From Variovorax sp. PCZ-1 (GTDB lineage: Bacteria > Pseudomonadota > Gammaproteobacteria > Burkholderiales > Burkholderiaceae_C): DNA of 64,000 bases. The stretch lies in NCBI RefSeq assembly GCF_018413605.1, contig NZ_JAHCDN010000001.1:1798001-1862000 (forward strand). Direction: 5' to 3'. Position 1 is the stretch's first letter; every line of letters starts with the position of its first letter. The position numbers were made by a program, and so were the translations under genes. This document shows positions 1 to 9,771 of the stretch, piece by piece. Below the pieces are notes generated by a model. It saw only the letters and a list, made by a program, of their open reading frames with translations, was not told the origin of the DNA and made no database searches.

Positions 1-654
1 ATAGAAGCCAGCTCTCCCAGCAAGGGACTTCCCCCGGACGTTGACTTTTTATTAGCTCGCCTTCGCAACAACCCTACAGTACTCATGGTCGGCACAATAG
101 AACCGCGCAAAGCCTACGACCAAGTATTAGCCGCATTTGAGCATCAATGGCAAAAGTCTGACAAAGCACTTTTATTGGTCATTGTTGGTCGCCCTGGCTG
201 GAAAACTAATGAACTACAGAAAACCTTACGCTTACATCCGCAAGCAGGAAAGCGACTGATATGGCTAGAGAATGCCAGCGATGAACTTTTGTCTCTGCTG
301 TATGGTGCCTGCAAAGGCGTACTTGTTGCATCTCATGCTGAGGGCTTTGGCCTTCCGTTGGTTGAAGCCAGCTTGCACAACAAAAGGATATTGGCTCGTG
401 ACATTCCCGTGTTCCGCCAAACTTTTGCCACCGGAGTGAGCTACTTCACTAGCGGCACTTCATATGATTTAGCAAATTCTATTCAAAACTGGTTGGATCA
501 GCCCACAATAACCGCAAACGGATCAGAAATCAGATCTCTCCCGACATGGCAAGACTCAGCTATTGCAGTAACTCAAGCAATTGGTTTGTATCACGATGTA
601 CCTGGAGAACACGTAAGAATCTTAAGACATGCTGATACGCGAGGTGGATCGTGA
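1..654 (+). CDS. Family 4 glycosyltransferase, C-terminal part (5' end outside window)
   Basis: The frame is open from base 1, so only the C-terminal part of the protein is present. The core TIEPRK opens the second GT-B lobe and the sugar-nucleotide motif EGFGLPLVEA follows, as in family 4 retaining glycosyltransferases. The fragment is a paralogue of the second catalytic domain of the protein at 2261-5638: both carry TIEPRK, GFGLPL-x-EA and ARDIPVFR at matching spacing. It overlaps the methyltransferase gene by four bases if that starts at GTG, so the two are probably cotranscribed. Donor and acceptor cannot be told from sequence; a role in building a surface polysaccharide is inferred from the neighbours. 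The upstream part may hold a first GT domain, as in its paralogue. Confidence 0.88.
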   Translation: MEASSPSKGLPPDVDFLLARLRNNPTVLMVGTIEPRKAYDQVLAAFEHQWQKSDKALLLVIVGRPGWKTNELQKTLRLHPQAGKRLIWLENASDELLSLLYGACKGVLVASHAEGFGLPLVEASLHNKRILARDIPVFRQTFATGVSYFTSGTSYDLANSIQNWLDQPTITANGSEIRSLPTWQDSAIAVTQAIGLYHDVPGEHVRILRHADTRGGS

Positions 655-1553
655 GCATGATTTCCTATTCACAAAACTTTGAGGATGTGATTTTGTCTCG
701 CGCCCTGGCGAAAGTAGAAGCTGGCTTTTACATTGACATTGGTGCCCAACACCCAGTTATCGACTCAGTCAGCAAAGCTTTTTACGACAAAGGCTGGCGC
801 GGCCTGCACATCGAACCGACCCCCACATACGTCGCATTGCTCCAAGAAGCACGCCCCGACGAAACTGTTTTGCAGGCTGCAGTGAGTGAAAAAAGGGGGA
901 GCATGACTTTCTACGAAATACCTGAAACAGGAATTTCCACAGGAAGCGTTGATATTGCACGTGGCCACAAAGAGCGTGGATATGAGTCCCATGAAATTGA
1001 AGTACCTTGCGTTACCTTAAGCTCGATCTTTACCCAGGTCGCAAAACGCAAGATTCGAGATATCCATTGGCTCAAAATCGATGTTGAAGGTATGGAGTTA
1101 CATGTGCTGCGCAGCTGGCTTAAGCACAAGACTCGGCCATGGATTGTTGTGGTGGAAAGTACTTTACCGCTGACCCAAATTGAAAACCATCATCTCTGGG
1201 AACACTGCCTAATTGACCGTGGATACTCACCAGTATATTTCGACGGTTTGAATCGTTATTACCTCGTTTCAACACATTCTGAGCTTGCTAAAGCATTCAA
1301 ATCTGGCCCCAACGTCTTTGATGACTTTATGCTTCATGGAACAGCTTCAGCACCATTTTGTAGACTCATCAACGAGAAACATGAGCGCGAAGTGCAAGCG
1401 ATTCGCGCCGAAATACTCCAATTGACGACAGAAGCCGCACACAGAGAGCACTCCCTAAACGAGCAGTTGGCTAGAGTGCAGCAGCAAATGCTCGAAATTA
1501 AAGCTCACAATAATCCGTTTCCTCAAATTAAAACTAATGATCAACTAATCTAG
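651..1553 (+). CDS. FkbM-family SAM-dependent methyltransferase
   Basis: A protein of about 300 residues with the FkbM methyltransferase layout: GFYIDIGA (SAM-binding glycine-rich loop, near residue 25), the acidic HIEP motif near 54, and LKIDVEGME near 145, characteristic of the family. FkbM proteins O-methylate sugars or polyketides; in a glycosyltransferase cluster a sugar hydroxyl, often a chain-terminating one, is the likely target (inference). The last 60 residues are rich in E, Q, L and A with heptad-like spacing, suggesting a coiled coil. Two starts are possible: GTG at 651, overlapping the upstream stop, and ATG at 657. A GAGGTGG ribosome site at 641-647 lies only 3 nt before the GTG but 9 nt before the ATG, so 657 may be the true start. 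Confidence 0.9.
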   Translation: MSMISYSQNFEDVILSRALAKVEAGFYIDIGAQHPVIDSVSKAFYDKGWRGLHIEPTPTYVALLQEARPDETVLQAAVSEKRGSMTFYEIPETGISTGSVDIARGHKERGYESHEIEVPCVTLSSIFTQVAKRKIRDIHWLKIDVEGMELHVLRSWLKHKTRPWIVVVESTLPLTQIENHHLWEHCLIDRGYSPVYFDGLNRYYLVSTHSELAKAFKSGPNVFDDFMLHGTASAPFCRLINEKHEREVQAIRAEILQLTTEAAHREHSLNEQLARVQQQMLEIKAHNNPFPQIKTNDQLI

Positions 1554-1688
1554 AGGATTTTGATTCAAAGTTTGATAATTGGTATTTGCCTATCAATCCC
1601 CAATCGATAGGCTATTCAGCAAATTAGTAAATAACGCCGTTTAAAAAACCCATTTACAGCATCCTCATTAGTTGCCTCTATCGATGCC

Positions 1689-2261
1689 ATGACCTCCGTC
1701 CCTTCAACCCGTACCACTCAGCCCATCAAGGCTAATTCGTTTGACGAGCTTCTCGCTTGCGACGATCAGCACTTCGTCAGCAGTGCATACCTGACTATCC
1801 TAGGCCGCATGCCGGATCCAGAAGGCATGAATTATTTGCTAAGTCGCTTACGTCGAGGAATTTCTAAAACTCAACTCTTAATGCAGCTACGCATTTCACA
1901 AGAGGGAGATGTATATTCAGTCAAACTTCCCGGTCTGGAGCAAGCAGTTAGAAAATACCGTCTCGAGAGAACTCCATTTATCGGCTGGTTTTTTCAGAAA
2001 CTTCATGGATCGGAAACAAATCACCCGCTTGAACGTAGATTGCGGGCTATTGAAAATAAACTAAGTTTGCTCAACGATGAGAATGCGAGGCGCCTTGACT
2101 CAATCGAAGCAAAATATCTCAGCAGCGGACTCCAACCTCAAAGCACCTGGACTTCACAATTTGACTTATCGGATCAAATGAGAAAGCTGACGCCTAGAGC
2201 ACAAAACATCTTTTTTCAGCTCAAAACCGCCATTGCAGAACATGGCAATAGGAATGCATAG
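1689..2261 (+). CDS. DUF4214 domain protein with coiled-coil tail
   Basis: 190 residues. Residues about 17-70 match the DUF4214 pattern (SAYLTILGRMPDPEGMNYLL, then a short helix), a domain common in large cell-surface and polysaccharide-locus proteins of proteobacteria; its biochemical role is not established. Residues 110-145 (ERRLRAIENKLSLL...) look like a coiled coil. No signal peptide or membrane segment is visible, so it is probably cytoplasmic. The stop TAG overlaps the GTG start of the following glycosyltransferase by one base, implying translational coupling and perhaps a scaffolding role for that enzyme (inference). The 135-bp gap upstream holds a 7-bp hairpin at 1588-1612 without a following T-run, and no other recognisable signal. 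Confidence 0.75.
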   Translation: MTSVPSTRTTQPIKANSFDELLACDDQHFVSSAYLTILGRMPDPEGMNYLLSRLRRGISKTQLLMQLRISQEGDVYSVKLPGLEQAVRKYRLERTPFIGWFFQKLHGSETNHPLERRLRAIENKLSLLNDENARRLDSIEAKYLSSGLQPQSTWTSQFDLSDQMRKLTPRAQNIFFQLKTAIAEHGNRNA

Positions 2262-5200
2262 TGCGAATTGTTATCGACCTCCAGGGCGCTCAATGCGATA
2301 GTAGACACCGCGGCATAGGACGCTATAGCATGTCTCTAGCACTTGCCATAGCTCGTAATTCAAGTGACCATGAAATTCTGATTGTACTAAATGGCCTGTT
2401 TCCAGATTCTATTGAACCTATTCGAGCAGCATTTGATGGGCTAATCCCGCAAGAAAATATTAAAGTGTGGTCTGCACTCGGCCCTGTCAATAGTGCAGAT
2501 CCTGCGAACACGTGGCGCAGACACACTGCTGAGTGCTTGCGCGAGGCCTTTATCGATAGCCTAAAGCCTGACATCGTTCATATCAGCAGTATGTTTGAGG
2601 GATTTGGCGATAATGCGGTTCACAGTATTGGCAAGTTTTCTAGCTCTGTATGCACGGCTGCCACGTTTTACGACTTGATTCCACTGATACAAAGTGAAGT
2701 TTATCTGACACCGCATCCAACATTCGAAGCTCTATACAGAGAGAAACTTGACTATCTCCGAAAAACAAACTTACTGCTTGCTATTTCTGAATCTTCAAAA
2801 AAAGAAGCAATTGACTATCTTGACGTTTCTCCCGGACAAGTGGTCAACATTTCAGCCGCTGGTGACTCACACTTTGAGGTAAAACATTTCTCCAAAAGCG
2901 AAAAAGAGCAAATTCAACGAGCTTTCGGCATAAAGCGCCCTTTCTTAATGTATTCAGGCGCTACAGATGACCGTAAAAATCACCTTCGGTTGATTCAAGC
3001 GTTTGCTAGGCTCGACCGAGAAATAAGAGATCAACATCAGCTACTCTTTGCCGGAAAGCTACCCAACGAGCATCGAAAAAAATTCCAAGAATACGCAAAA
3101 ATCTGTGGGCTAGATCCATCATCTCTCATCATCACTGGGCAAATCACTGATTTGCAAATGGTGAATTTATATAATCTTTGCCATCTTTTTGTATTCCCGT
3201 CTTGGCATGAGGGCTTCGGCTTGCCTGCGCTAGAGGCCATGCTTTGCGGCGCGCCTGTCATCGCTTCGAATACCACCAGCCTTCCCGAAGTATTAGGTAG
3301 AGACGATGGATTGTTCGATCCATTTGACACCGATTCCATGGCCGGGAAGATCACCGAAGTATTGACAAATGAGTCTTTGAGGAAAGATATTGCCAAGCAT
3401 GGGCTTGAGAGATCCAAGAAATTCTCATGGGATGAGTCTGCGAAACGCGCCTTGAAAGCTTTTGAGGAGCTGCACTCGAGAAGAAAAGCGCCAGCGCAGG
3501 AAGCTATATACGACGACAATACAAATGATTATGTTTCTATGGTTGTCCAAAAAATTGCAGATGCAACCGACGTAGCGCCGGACGACGATCAACTTTCAAA
3601 AATTGCCGAAGCGATAGATAAGAACCATCCCAAAAATTCATACAAGCAATTATTTGTTGATATATCCCAGCTGGTCACAGTCGATTCCAAAACCGGTATT
3701 CAGCGTGTAGTACGCAGTATCCTCAATGAGCTCATCATCAAGCCGCCTATCGGCTACAAGGTAGAGCCTGTTTATGCGACTCCGCATGAGCTAGGCTACA
3801 GGTATGCGCGGCAGTTTATGGCGAAGTTCTTGGGCTCTGACGATAAACACCTCTCTGACTCTACGATAAATTTTAGAAATGGCGATATATTCCTTGGACT
3901 GGATCTTCAACACCATGTCGTCTTGCGTCAAGAGTCTCTGTATGCTGAAATGAGGCACACTGGAGTGGCCGTGCATTTTGTGCTGTACGACTTATTGCCA
4001 GTGCTGCTTCCTCGCGTTTTTCCGGACTTTATGCCTGCACTTCATGCCCAATGGCTCAGCGCCTTGGCCAAGGTTGATGGTCTTATTTGCATATCAAAAG
4101 CAGTGGCCGACGAGATGGCTAAGTGGTTAGCTGTTTTTGGCCCCAAGCGAGCCCGCCCTTTGAAGCTTGGCTGGTTTCACCTGGGTGCAGATGTTGCGGG
4201 CTCGGTGCCAAGCAAAGGTTTACCGCCAGATGCCTATACAACACTGGCTGCTTTTTCCGCACGCCCGACATTTTTAATGGTAGGCACGATTGAACCGCGG
4301 AAAGGTCAGATGCAGACCCTCAAAGCTTTTGACCTCCTTTGGAAAAGTGGAGAAAAGGTCAATCTTGTGATGGTCGGGAAATCCGGCTGGAATGTGGATC
4401 TGCTGTCGGAGATGCTGCGTATTCATCCTGAGCGCAACAAACGTCTGTTCTGGCTTGAAGGAGTCAGCGATGAGTTTCTTGAAAAGGTGTATGCCAACTC
4501 GAGTTGCTTAATTGCGGCTTCAGAAGGGGAAGGTTTTGGTTTGCCACTCATTGAAGCCGCTCAAAATAGATTACCCATCATTGCGCGCGACATTCCCGTC
4601 TTTCGCGAAGTCGCTGGTAGCCATGCTGCTTATTTCTCTGGCCTGGAGCCCGAGGCGCTAGCGGATACGGTGATGAACTGGCTCGCCAAAGACAGAGAGG
4701 GCGGCACACCTCAATCAACGCACATGCCATGGCTGACATGGACACAGAGTACTCACGATTTGCTTGGCGTTTTTTTAGGCGGGAATTGGTATCAACATTG
4801 GAAGCCTGATGGCATTAAGCGGTACTGGGGTAGCGACAATCGCATGTTGACGCAAGTTGGCATTGTTAGCGGTCAAAGTATCTGCACAACCAACCAAGCG
4901 GGTTATCTCCTCTTTGGTCCTTACATTTATCTAGATGCTGGCGCTTATCGAATAACTATCAAAGGTAGTTTGAATAAAACAGGCCTCAGCGGCGCTCATT
5001 TTGATGCTGCAGCCGAAAAAGGCAGCCGCGTATTTGCGCAAAAAAAATTGAATTCGCCTGATGCAAATGGTCAACTTTTAACCTTGCCAATTACACTTGA
5101 AACGGCATGCGATGATTTAGAAATCCGGGTATGGGTCAGTGAAAAATGTGATCTTAAGATCTCACTTATCGAGATTGAACCTGTCATTCAAGAGGCCCCA

Positions 5201-5638
5201 TCGCTTCCGAAAAAGTCAATAAGTGTCGAATCGGTGAATTACAGCGATGTTGGCTCTGTCAACCCAAAATCTGGATTGCAGCCGGATGCTGAGGACAAAG
5301 GTAAGCACAATTCAATTGCTGTTGCGCGCAAGGATGCAGTAGCAGACTCAAAAGAGCTAGGCACCACATCGACTCATAATATCTTGCAATCAAAACAGGT
5401 AGCGCCGCTCAGTGGGAGCAAGGGGTCTAAGCCGATACAGATCGCAACTGGAACTAGAATAAGTAATAATCTTGAGGAGACGCTCTCTAACAGTTTTAGG
5501 ACTGAGAAATCATCACTTACAGCAGAAAGGAATGCGGCTGAACCAAGTGTTTCATTGAATGCTTTCCTGCCAAATTCCCCAAAACACTCGAATACATCCC
5601 GCAATAAAGCAAAATCAGCTCGTAAGAAAAAACGCTAA
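2261..5638 (+). CDS. Tandem-domain family 4 glycosyltransferase (WbdA/MtfA type)
   Basis: 1125 residues with two complete GT-B glycosyltransferase modules. The first (about 1-405) begins MRIVIDLQGAQ with the RGIGRYSMSLA loop and holds HEGFGLPALEAM near 320. The second (about 460-830) starts DISQLVTVDSKTGIQRVVR and carries TIEPRK and EGEGFGLPLIEAA. A beta-rich segment (about 845-965, with GYLLFGPYIYL) follows, then a disordered, Ser/Lys-rich tail of about 160 residues ending in SARKKKR. Multi-domain enzymes of this kind polymerise mannose- or rhamnose-type O-polysaccharide repeats (family knowledge); with gmd and an rmd-like gene next, a GDP-D-rhamnose donor is plausible (inference). The start is GTG, overlapping the upstream TAG. 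The basic tail may bind membrane or chain-length partners, which is speculation. Confidence 0.9.
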   Translation: MRIVIDLQGAQCDSRHRGIGRYSMSLALAIARNSSDHEILIVLNGLFPDSIEPIRAAFDGLIPQENIKVWSALGPVNSADPANTWRRHTAECLREAFIDSLKPDIVHISSMFEGFGDNAVHSIGKFSSSVCTAATFYDLIPLIQSEVYLTPHPTFEALYREKLDYLRKTNLLLAISESSKKEAIDYLDVSPGQVVNISAAGDSHFEVKHFSKSEKEQIQRAFGIKRPFLMYSGATDDRKNHLRLIQAFARLDREIRDQHQLLFAGKLPNEHRKKFQEYAKICGLDPSSLIITGQITDLQMVNLYNLCHLFVFPSWHEGFGLPALEAMLCGAPVIASNTTSLPEVLGRDDGLFDPFDTDSMAGKITEVLTNESLRKDIAKHGLERSKKFSWDESAKRALKAFEELHSRRKAPAQEAIYDDNTNDYVSMVVQKIADATDVAPDDDQLSKIAEAIDKNHPKNSYKQLFVDISQLVTVDSKTGIQRVVRSILNELIIKPPIGYKVEPVYATPHELGYRYARQFMAKFLGSDDKHLSDSTINFRNGDIFLGLDLQHHVVLRQESLYAEMRHTGVAVHFVLYDLLPVLLPRVFPDFMPALHAQWLSALAKVDGLICISKAVADEMAKWLAVFGPKRARPLKLGWFHLGADVAGSVPSKGLPPDAYTTLAAFSARPTFLMVGTIEPRKGQMQTLKAFDLLWKSGEKVNLVMVGKSGWNVDLLSEMLRIHPERNKRLFWLEGVSDEFLEKVYANSSCLIAASEGEGFGLPLIEAAQNRLPIIARDIPVFREVAGSHAAYFSGLEPEALADTVMNWLAKDREGGTPQSTHMPWLTWTQSTHDLLGVFLGGNWYQHWKPDGIKRYWGSDNRMLTQVGIVSGQSICTTNQAGYLLFGPYIYLDAGAYRITIKGSLNKTGLSGAHFDAAAEKGSRVFAQKKLNSPDANGQLLTLPITLETACDDLEIRVWVSEKCDLKISLIEIEPVIQEAPSLPKKSISVESVNYSDVGSVNPKSGLQPDAEDKGKHNSIAVARKDAVADSKELGTTSTHNILQSKQVAPLSGSKGSKPIQIATGTRISNNLEETLSNSFRTEKSSLTAERNAAEPSVSLNAFLPNSPKHSNTSRNKAKSARKKKR

Positions 5639-5668
5639 CATCATTACTCACCTACTTAATAAGAAAAC

Positions 5669-6715
5669 ATGACAACATCATCTAAAACAGCAATTATTAC
5701 CGGCATCACTGGTCAAGACGGTGCCTATCTGGCAGAGCTTCTGCTAAATAAAGGCTATGAAGTTTTTGGCACCTATCGCAGAACCAGCTCAGTCAACTTT
5801 TGGCGGATTGAGGAACAAGGCATTGCTAAGCACCCTCACCTGCATTTGGTTGAGTACGATCTAACGGATCTATCTGCGAGCATTCGCTTGCTTCAAACTA
5901 CCGGAGCAACAGAGGTATACAACCTTGCGGCTCAGAGTTTTGTAGGCGTGTCGTTCGATCAACCCGTCACAACCGCAGAGATAACAGGTATTGGTCCGGT
6001 CAACTTGCTCGAAGCTATTCGCATCGTCAATCCTAAAATTCGCTTTTACCAAGCGAGTACCTCCGAGATGTTTGGCAAGGTGCAGGCTGTGCCACAAATT
6101 GAAAGTACGCCGTTTTATCCGCGCAGCCCGTATGGTGTGGCCAAGCTGTATGCGCATTGGATGACGATCAACTATCGCGAGAGCTATGGCATTTTCGGCA
6201 GCAGCGGTATCTTGTTTAACCACGAGAGTCCGCTGCGTGGCCGCGAGTTTGTGACTCGGAAGATCACTGACAGCGTGGCGAAAATCAAGCTCGGGCTGCT
6301 TGATTGCTTAGAGTTGGGTAATATAGATGCTAAGCGTGATTGGGGTTATGCCAAAGAGTATGTTGAAGGCATGTGGCGTATGCTTCAGGCTGATGAGCCT
6401 GACACCTTTGTGCTAGCCACTAATCGCACTGAGACTGTTCGAGACTTTGTGCGCATGGCTTTCAAAGGGGCAGGGATCAATGTAATTTTTAAGGGCGTCG
6501 CAGAGCATGAAACTGCGATCGACGACGCAACTGGAAAAACTGTGATGCGCGTAAATCCAAGGTTTTATCGCCCCGCTGAGGTGGAGCTTTTGATTGGCAA
6601 TCCTGAAAGAGCCAGGGCTATTCTAGGATGGGAGCCAACAACTACGCTTGAGCAGCTATGCCAGATGATGGTGGATGCAGATATTCGACGCAATCAAGCT
6701 GGTTTTTCGTTTTAA
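5669..6715 (+). CDS. gmd: GDP-mannose 4,6-dehydratase
   Basis: 348 residues, full length for Gmd. This extended short-chain dehydrogenase converts GDP-D-mannose to GDP-4-keto-6-deoxy-D-mannose in the cytoplasm. The NAD(P)-binding loop [14 protein letters not shown] lies at about 11-25, the TYRRTSS segment typical of the family follows, the catalytic STSEMFG lies near 131, [10 protein letters not shown] supplies the YxxxK pair near 155, and [18 protein letters not shown] is the family's substrate-binding stretch. It follows the tandem glycosyltransferase by 30 bases and precedes a reductase that would use its product. The product feeds GDP-D-rhamnose, or GDP-L-fucose where a GMER-type epimerase-reductase is present. 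Confidence 0.96.
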   Translation: MTTSSKTAIITGITGQDGAYLAELLLNKGYEVFGTYRRTSSVNFWRIEEQGIAKHPHLHLVEYDLTDLSASIRLLQTTGATEVYNLAAQSFVGVSFDQPVTTAEITGIGPVNLLEAIRIVNPKIRFYQASTSEMFGKVQAVPQIESTPFYPRSPYGVAKLYAHWMTINYRESYGIFGSSGILFNHESPLRGREFVTRKITDSVAKIKLGLLDCLELGNIDAKRDWGYAKEYVEGMWRMLQADEPDTFVLATNRTETVRDFVRMAFKGAGINVIFKGVAEHETAIDDATGKTVMRVNPRFYRPAEVELLIGNPERARAILGWEPTTTLEQLCQMMVDADIRRNQAGFSF

Positions 6716-6761
6716 AGCTCTGCTTGAGTCACACTCTGACTAGCAAATACATTGGCTTTCA

Positions 6762-7667
6762 ATGCGCAAAATTTTAATTTCAGGGGCTGACAGCTTCACT
6801 GGCAGATACTTGATTGATGCATTAAATCAATCAGGTTATGAAATACATGGTTTAGTGCGCAAGCCGATTCCTAGTGGTATTGCAGGTGTGCATCGCCTGC
6901 ATGTGACTGACCTGGCTGATACGGTCACCTTAAAAGCCATCATGCAGCAGGTACAACCGCATCAGGTGGCACATTTGGCGGCTATATCTTTTGTAGCGCA
7001 TGGTGATGTGGCCTCGATCTATGCGACCAATGTGGTCGGTACGCGTAATTTGCTGGAATCACTAGCGCATAGCAATGCGCCGCTAGATTGTGTGTTGCTT
7101 GCGAGCAGCGCGAATGTCTATGGCAATTCAGTTGGCGGAGTTCTGGAAGAAAGTACATTGCCGGCGCCCGCCAATGACTATGCCGTTAGTAAGCTAGCTA
7201 TGGAGTATGTAGCGCGCTTGTATGCCGATCGTATACCGTTGGTAATAACACGCCCGTTTAACTACACAGGCATTGGTCAAGCTGAAAACTTCTTAATTCC
7301 TAAAATCATCAGCCACGTGCGCAGGCGCGCGCCGCTGATTGAGCTGGGCAATTTGGAAGTGGCGCGAGATTTTTCCGATGTGCGCAAGGTGGCGCAGATT
7401 TATCAGCGCTTGCTGAATACGCCTTCAGCGATTGGTCAGACATTCAATGTGTGCTCTGGCAAGGCATGGACTTTGAATGAAGTGTTGACTATGGTGAGAT
7501 CCATATCGAGCCATGATTTTGAAGTGCGAGTGAATCCGGCTTTTGTGCGAGCGAACGAGGTGAAAACCTTGCAAGGTAGTCGCGCTAAATTAGATGCTGC
7601 AATTGGCGTGATGCCTGAAATTGCTTTAGAAGATACGCTACGCTGGATGCTGGAGTCTACCGCTTGA
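6762..7667 (+). CDS. rmd: NAD-dependent epimerase/dehydratase, probably GDP-6-deoxy-D-mannose reductase
   Basis: 301 residues, extended SDR fold: ISGADSFTGRYLIDAL at the N-terminus is the nucleotide-binding loop, LLASSANVYGNS holds the catalytic Ser, and YAVSKLAMEY the YxxxK pair near 142. Its position directly after gmd and its resemblance to Rmd point to reduction of GDP-4-keto-6-deoxy-D-mannose to GDP-D-rhamnose. It lacks the look of GDP-fucose synthase, but the fucose route cannot be excluded from sequence alone. Its TGA overlaps the next gene's TTG start (TTGA), so the two are translationally coupled. Confidence 0.82.
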   Translation: MRKILISGADSFTGRYLIDALNQSGYEIHGLVRKPIPSGIAGVHRLHVTDLADTVTLKAIMQQVQPHQVAHLAAISFVAHGDVASIYATNVVGTRNLLESLAHSNAPLDCVLLASSANVYGNSVGGVLEESTLPAPANDYAVSKLAMEYVARLYADRIPLVITRPFNYTGIGQAENFLIPKIISHVRRRAPLIELGNLEVARDFSDVRKVAQIYQRLLNTPSAIGQTFNVCSGKAWTLNEVLTMVRSISSHDFEVRVNPAFVRANEVKTLQGSRAKLDAAIGVMPEIALEDTLRWMLESTA

Positions 7668-8779
7668 AACTGGCGCTTTCTGTGGAGGCGCTTTCTCCTC
7701 ATTTAACGGGTATTGGACGCTATACATGGGAGCTTGCAAGCCGCATGCCCTTGTGCTCACAACTCAGTGGCGTTCGCTTTTATCGCAACGGGCAATGGGT
7801 ATCGGAACTGCAAGATTTACTGCAAGCTTCGCCGGCTAGAAGCTCCAAGAAACGCCTGCCCAAATTAAAAATCCCTCGCTCCATACGCAACTGGAGCTTG
7901 AAGCATGCCAGCCGCGGTCATGTCTTTCATGGGCCAAACTTTTTTTTGCCTGCTTGGGCGGAAAATGGCGTGATAACAGTGCACGATCTGTCGGTTTTTA
8001 AATTTCCTGATACTCATCCTGTTGAAAGAATTCAGCAGTTTGAGCGTGACTTTTCGCGTTCAGTTAAACAAGCGCTGCACATCATCACAGATTCACAGAC
8101 TACACGGCTTGAGTTGATTGCCTACGCCGGCTTGGCTCCAGAAAAAGTAAGCGCGGTACCTCTTGGCGTTTCAACTCAGTTCACACCTGTTTCCTCGGTG
8201 GAGCTGGTGCCGGTGTTGCAACGCTATGGTTTGCACGAACGCCCGTACGCTCTTTGTGTATCGACGTTAGAGCCGCGTAAGAAACTGCCCCAGCTCTTAA
8301 CCGCTTGGGCTAAGCTACCGCAAGATTTGCGCAACAACTTCATGCTTGTTTTGATCGGTGGTGATGGTTGGTTAAGCGAAGCATTACGATCACAAATTGA
8401 TCACGCTCAGAGCCAAGGCTGGCTCAAACGCCTAGGATATGTCCCCGAGCAAGATTTACCTCATCTGATATCTGGAGCTTCTCTATTTGTCTATCCTTCA
8501 ACCTATGAGGGATTTGGCTTGCCGCCTATTGAGGCTATGGCATGCGGTGTGCCAGTCCTCGTGTCTGATCAGTCTTGTTTGCCTGAAATCACCAAAGGCG
8601 CTGCGGCTATGACGAATCCAGATGACGCGAATGCATTTTGCGTATCGCTCGAAAAGGCCTTAACGGATGAAGCTTGGCGACTTGAGGCAAAAGAGCGCGG
8701 GCTCGCGGTGGCATTAAGCTATACATGGGAAAGGTGCGTAGACGAAACTGTGGCTGTATATCAAAAAATCAGCTCATAA
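7664..8779 (+). CDS. Family 4 glycosyltransferase
   Basis: 371 residues, single GT-B glycosyltransferase. The N-terminal lobe begins KLALSVEALSPHLTGIGRYT, close to the opening of the tandem enzyme at 2261; the C-terminal lobe has STLEPRKKLPQLL and the donor-binding YEGFGLPPIEAMACG near residue 280. It probably adds a sugar from the GDP-deoxyhexose pool made by the two genes before it to a lipid-linked or growing glycan (inference). The start codon is TTG, four bases inside the previous gene; no ATG lies near the expected N-terminus, so the TTG is well supported. It is the last gene of the polysaccharide cluster in this window. Confidence 0.92.
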   Translation: MKLALSVEALSPHLTGIGRYTWELASRMPLCSQLSGVRFYRNGQWVSELQDLLQASPARSSKKRLPKLKIPRSIRNWSLKHASRGHVFHGPNFFLPAWAENGVITVHDLSVFKFPDTHPVERIQQFERDFSRSVKQALHIITDSQTTRLELIAYAGLAPEKVSAVPLGVSTQFTPVSSVELVPVLQRYGLHERPYALCVSTLEPRKKLPQLLTAWAKLPQDLRNNFMLVLIGGDGWLSEALRSQIDHAQSQGWLKRLGYVPEQDLPHLISGASLFVYPSTYEGFGLPPIEAMACGVPVLVSDQSCLPEITKGAAAMTNPDDANAFCVSLEKALTDEAWRLEAKERGLAVALSYTWERCVDETVAVYQKISS

Positions 8780-8925
8780 GCGCATTTGATCCGTTTTAGC
8801 TTAATAACTTCAAAGCCCCAGGCCAGTGTATTTCTGTCGCCAATTGCAGGGGTAATCCCCCCAAACATCCTGACTTGACAGCATGTATTTTTCTCAACAA
8901 TGACTTCGTTTACCATAAGAGCCTT

Positions 8926-9288
8926 ATGAAAACAATTCGCCCTTGTAGCCTTTGGCTGAAATTCTATTTATCAATATTTCTAACATTTTTGCTTTCAGCC
9001 TGCACTCAGGAGCAGCAAAACAAAATCCAGCGCGATATCCAGAACTGGACGGGTACGAACGGCGTGCTGGAGATTTATGCGGGGGACAAGATTGTGCGGC
9101 GCTTTGTGAAGATTGATAAGCTCTCCACCGCCTTGGGCACGGATGACAATCGCCCTCGCCCTTATCGCTTTGGTTACGGCGTGCTCGATGAGAATCTGAA
9201 TATGATTGCTGACCCCGGCGAGAAGCGTGTGTATTTCGAGATCAGCGATTACGCTTCGAATTACGTGTTTTTTGAAAATCCGCGCTAA
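8926..9288 (+). CDS. Small lipoprotein of unknown function
   Basis: About 120 residues. The frame opens at a TTG further upstream, but ATG 8926 gives a proper lipoprotein signal: basic MKTIRPC, a hydrophobic stretch, and the lipobox LLSAC with the acylated Cys at about residue 25. The mature part is polar and has no domain I recognise; it contains GVLEIYAGDKIVRRF, hinting at a small beta fold. It likely sits in the inner or outer membrane facing the periplasm. Its 3' end overlaps the convergent GNAT gene by four bases. The 146-bp upstream gap contains TTGACA at 8875-8880 without a good -10 at the expected distance. Confidence 0.75.
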   Translation: MKTIRPCSLWLKFYLSIFLTFLLSACTQEQQNKIQRDIQNWTGTNGVLEIYAGDKIVRRFVKIDKLSTALGTDDNRPRPYRFGYGVLDENLNMIADPGEKRVYFEISDYASNYVFFENPR

Positions 9289-9770
9289 AGCAGTACTTCC
9301 CAAGTCTCACTGATTTGGCTTTGCCCGAAGCCATGATAGGGCTCGCTTTCAACGAGCCTGAAGCCACGCTTTTCATAGATGGCGCGCGCTGCAAGCAAAC
9401 AGGCGTTCGTCCACAGAACCATTTTTGAGTAGCCTTTACTTCTGGCGAAGGCGATAGCCTCATCTGTCAGGCGGCCTCCCAAGCCTGTGCCGCGTGCCTC
9501 GGGGGTGAGTATCAACATGCGCAGCTTGGCCGATTTCTCGTCTACCCGCACGACGAAGACGCTACCAACACGTTGTCCATTTTTTTCTGCGATCCAGCAG
9601 CGCTCCCACTCGGGTTGGAAATTCTTCACGAAGTCTGCGCAAATGCCTGCGACCAGTGCTTCAAACTCCCAATTCCAGCCGTATTCCTGTGCATAAATTT
9701 TTCCATGCTGCTCAATCACCCAGCCCATATCGCCAGGCTGTGGGTCGCGCAAAACAATCTCTGATGGCAT
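9285..9770 (-). CDS. GNAT-family N-acetyltransferase
   Basis: 161 residues with the GNAT fold: RVGSVFVVRVDE (beta strand 4), LRMLILTPEARGTGLGGRL holding the acetyl-CoA pyrophosphate loop (R/Q-x-x-G-x-G/A, here RGTGLG) near residue 95, and a C-terminal AIYEKRGFRLVE typical of motif B. The opening LRDPQPGDMGWVIEQHG is found in acetyltransferases that in other bacteria are fused to MarR regulators. The substrate is unknown. It starts one base after the stop of the downstream chromate-transporter half, so it belongs to that operon. Confidence 0.85.
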   Translation of the reverse strand: MPSEIVLRDPQPGDMGWVIEQHGKIYAQEYGWNWEFEALVAGICADFVKNFQPEWERCWIAEKNGQRVGSVFVVRVDEKSAKLRMLILTPEARGTGLGGRLTDEAIAFARSKGYSKMVLWTNACLLAARAIYEKRGFRLVESEPYHGFGQSQISETWEVLL

Positions 9771-9771
9771 T

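Noticed and set aside
1588-1612. 7-bp hairpin between the FkbM and DUF4214 genes as a terminator
   Set aside because: No T-run follows on either strand and the flanking genes appear to belong to one cluster.
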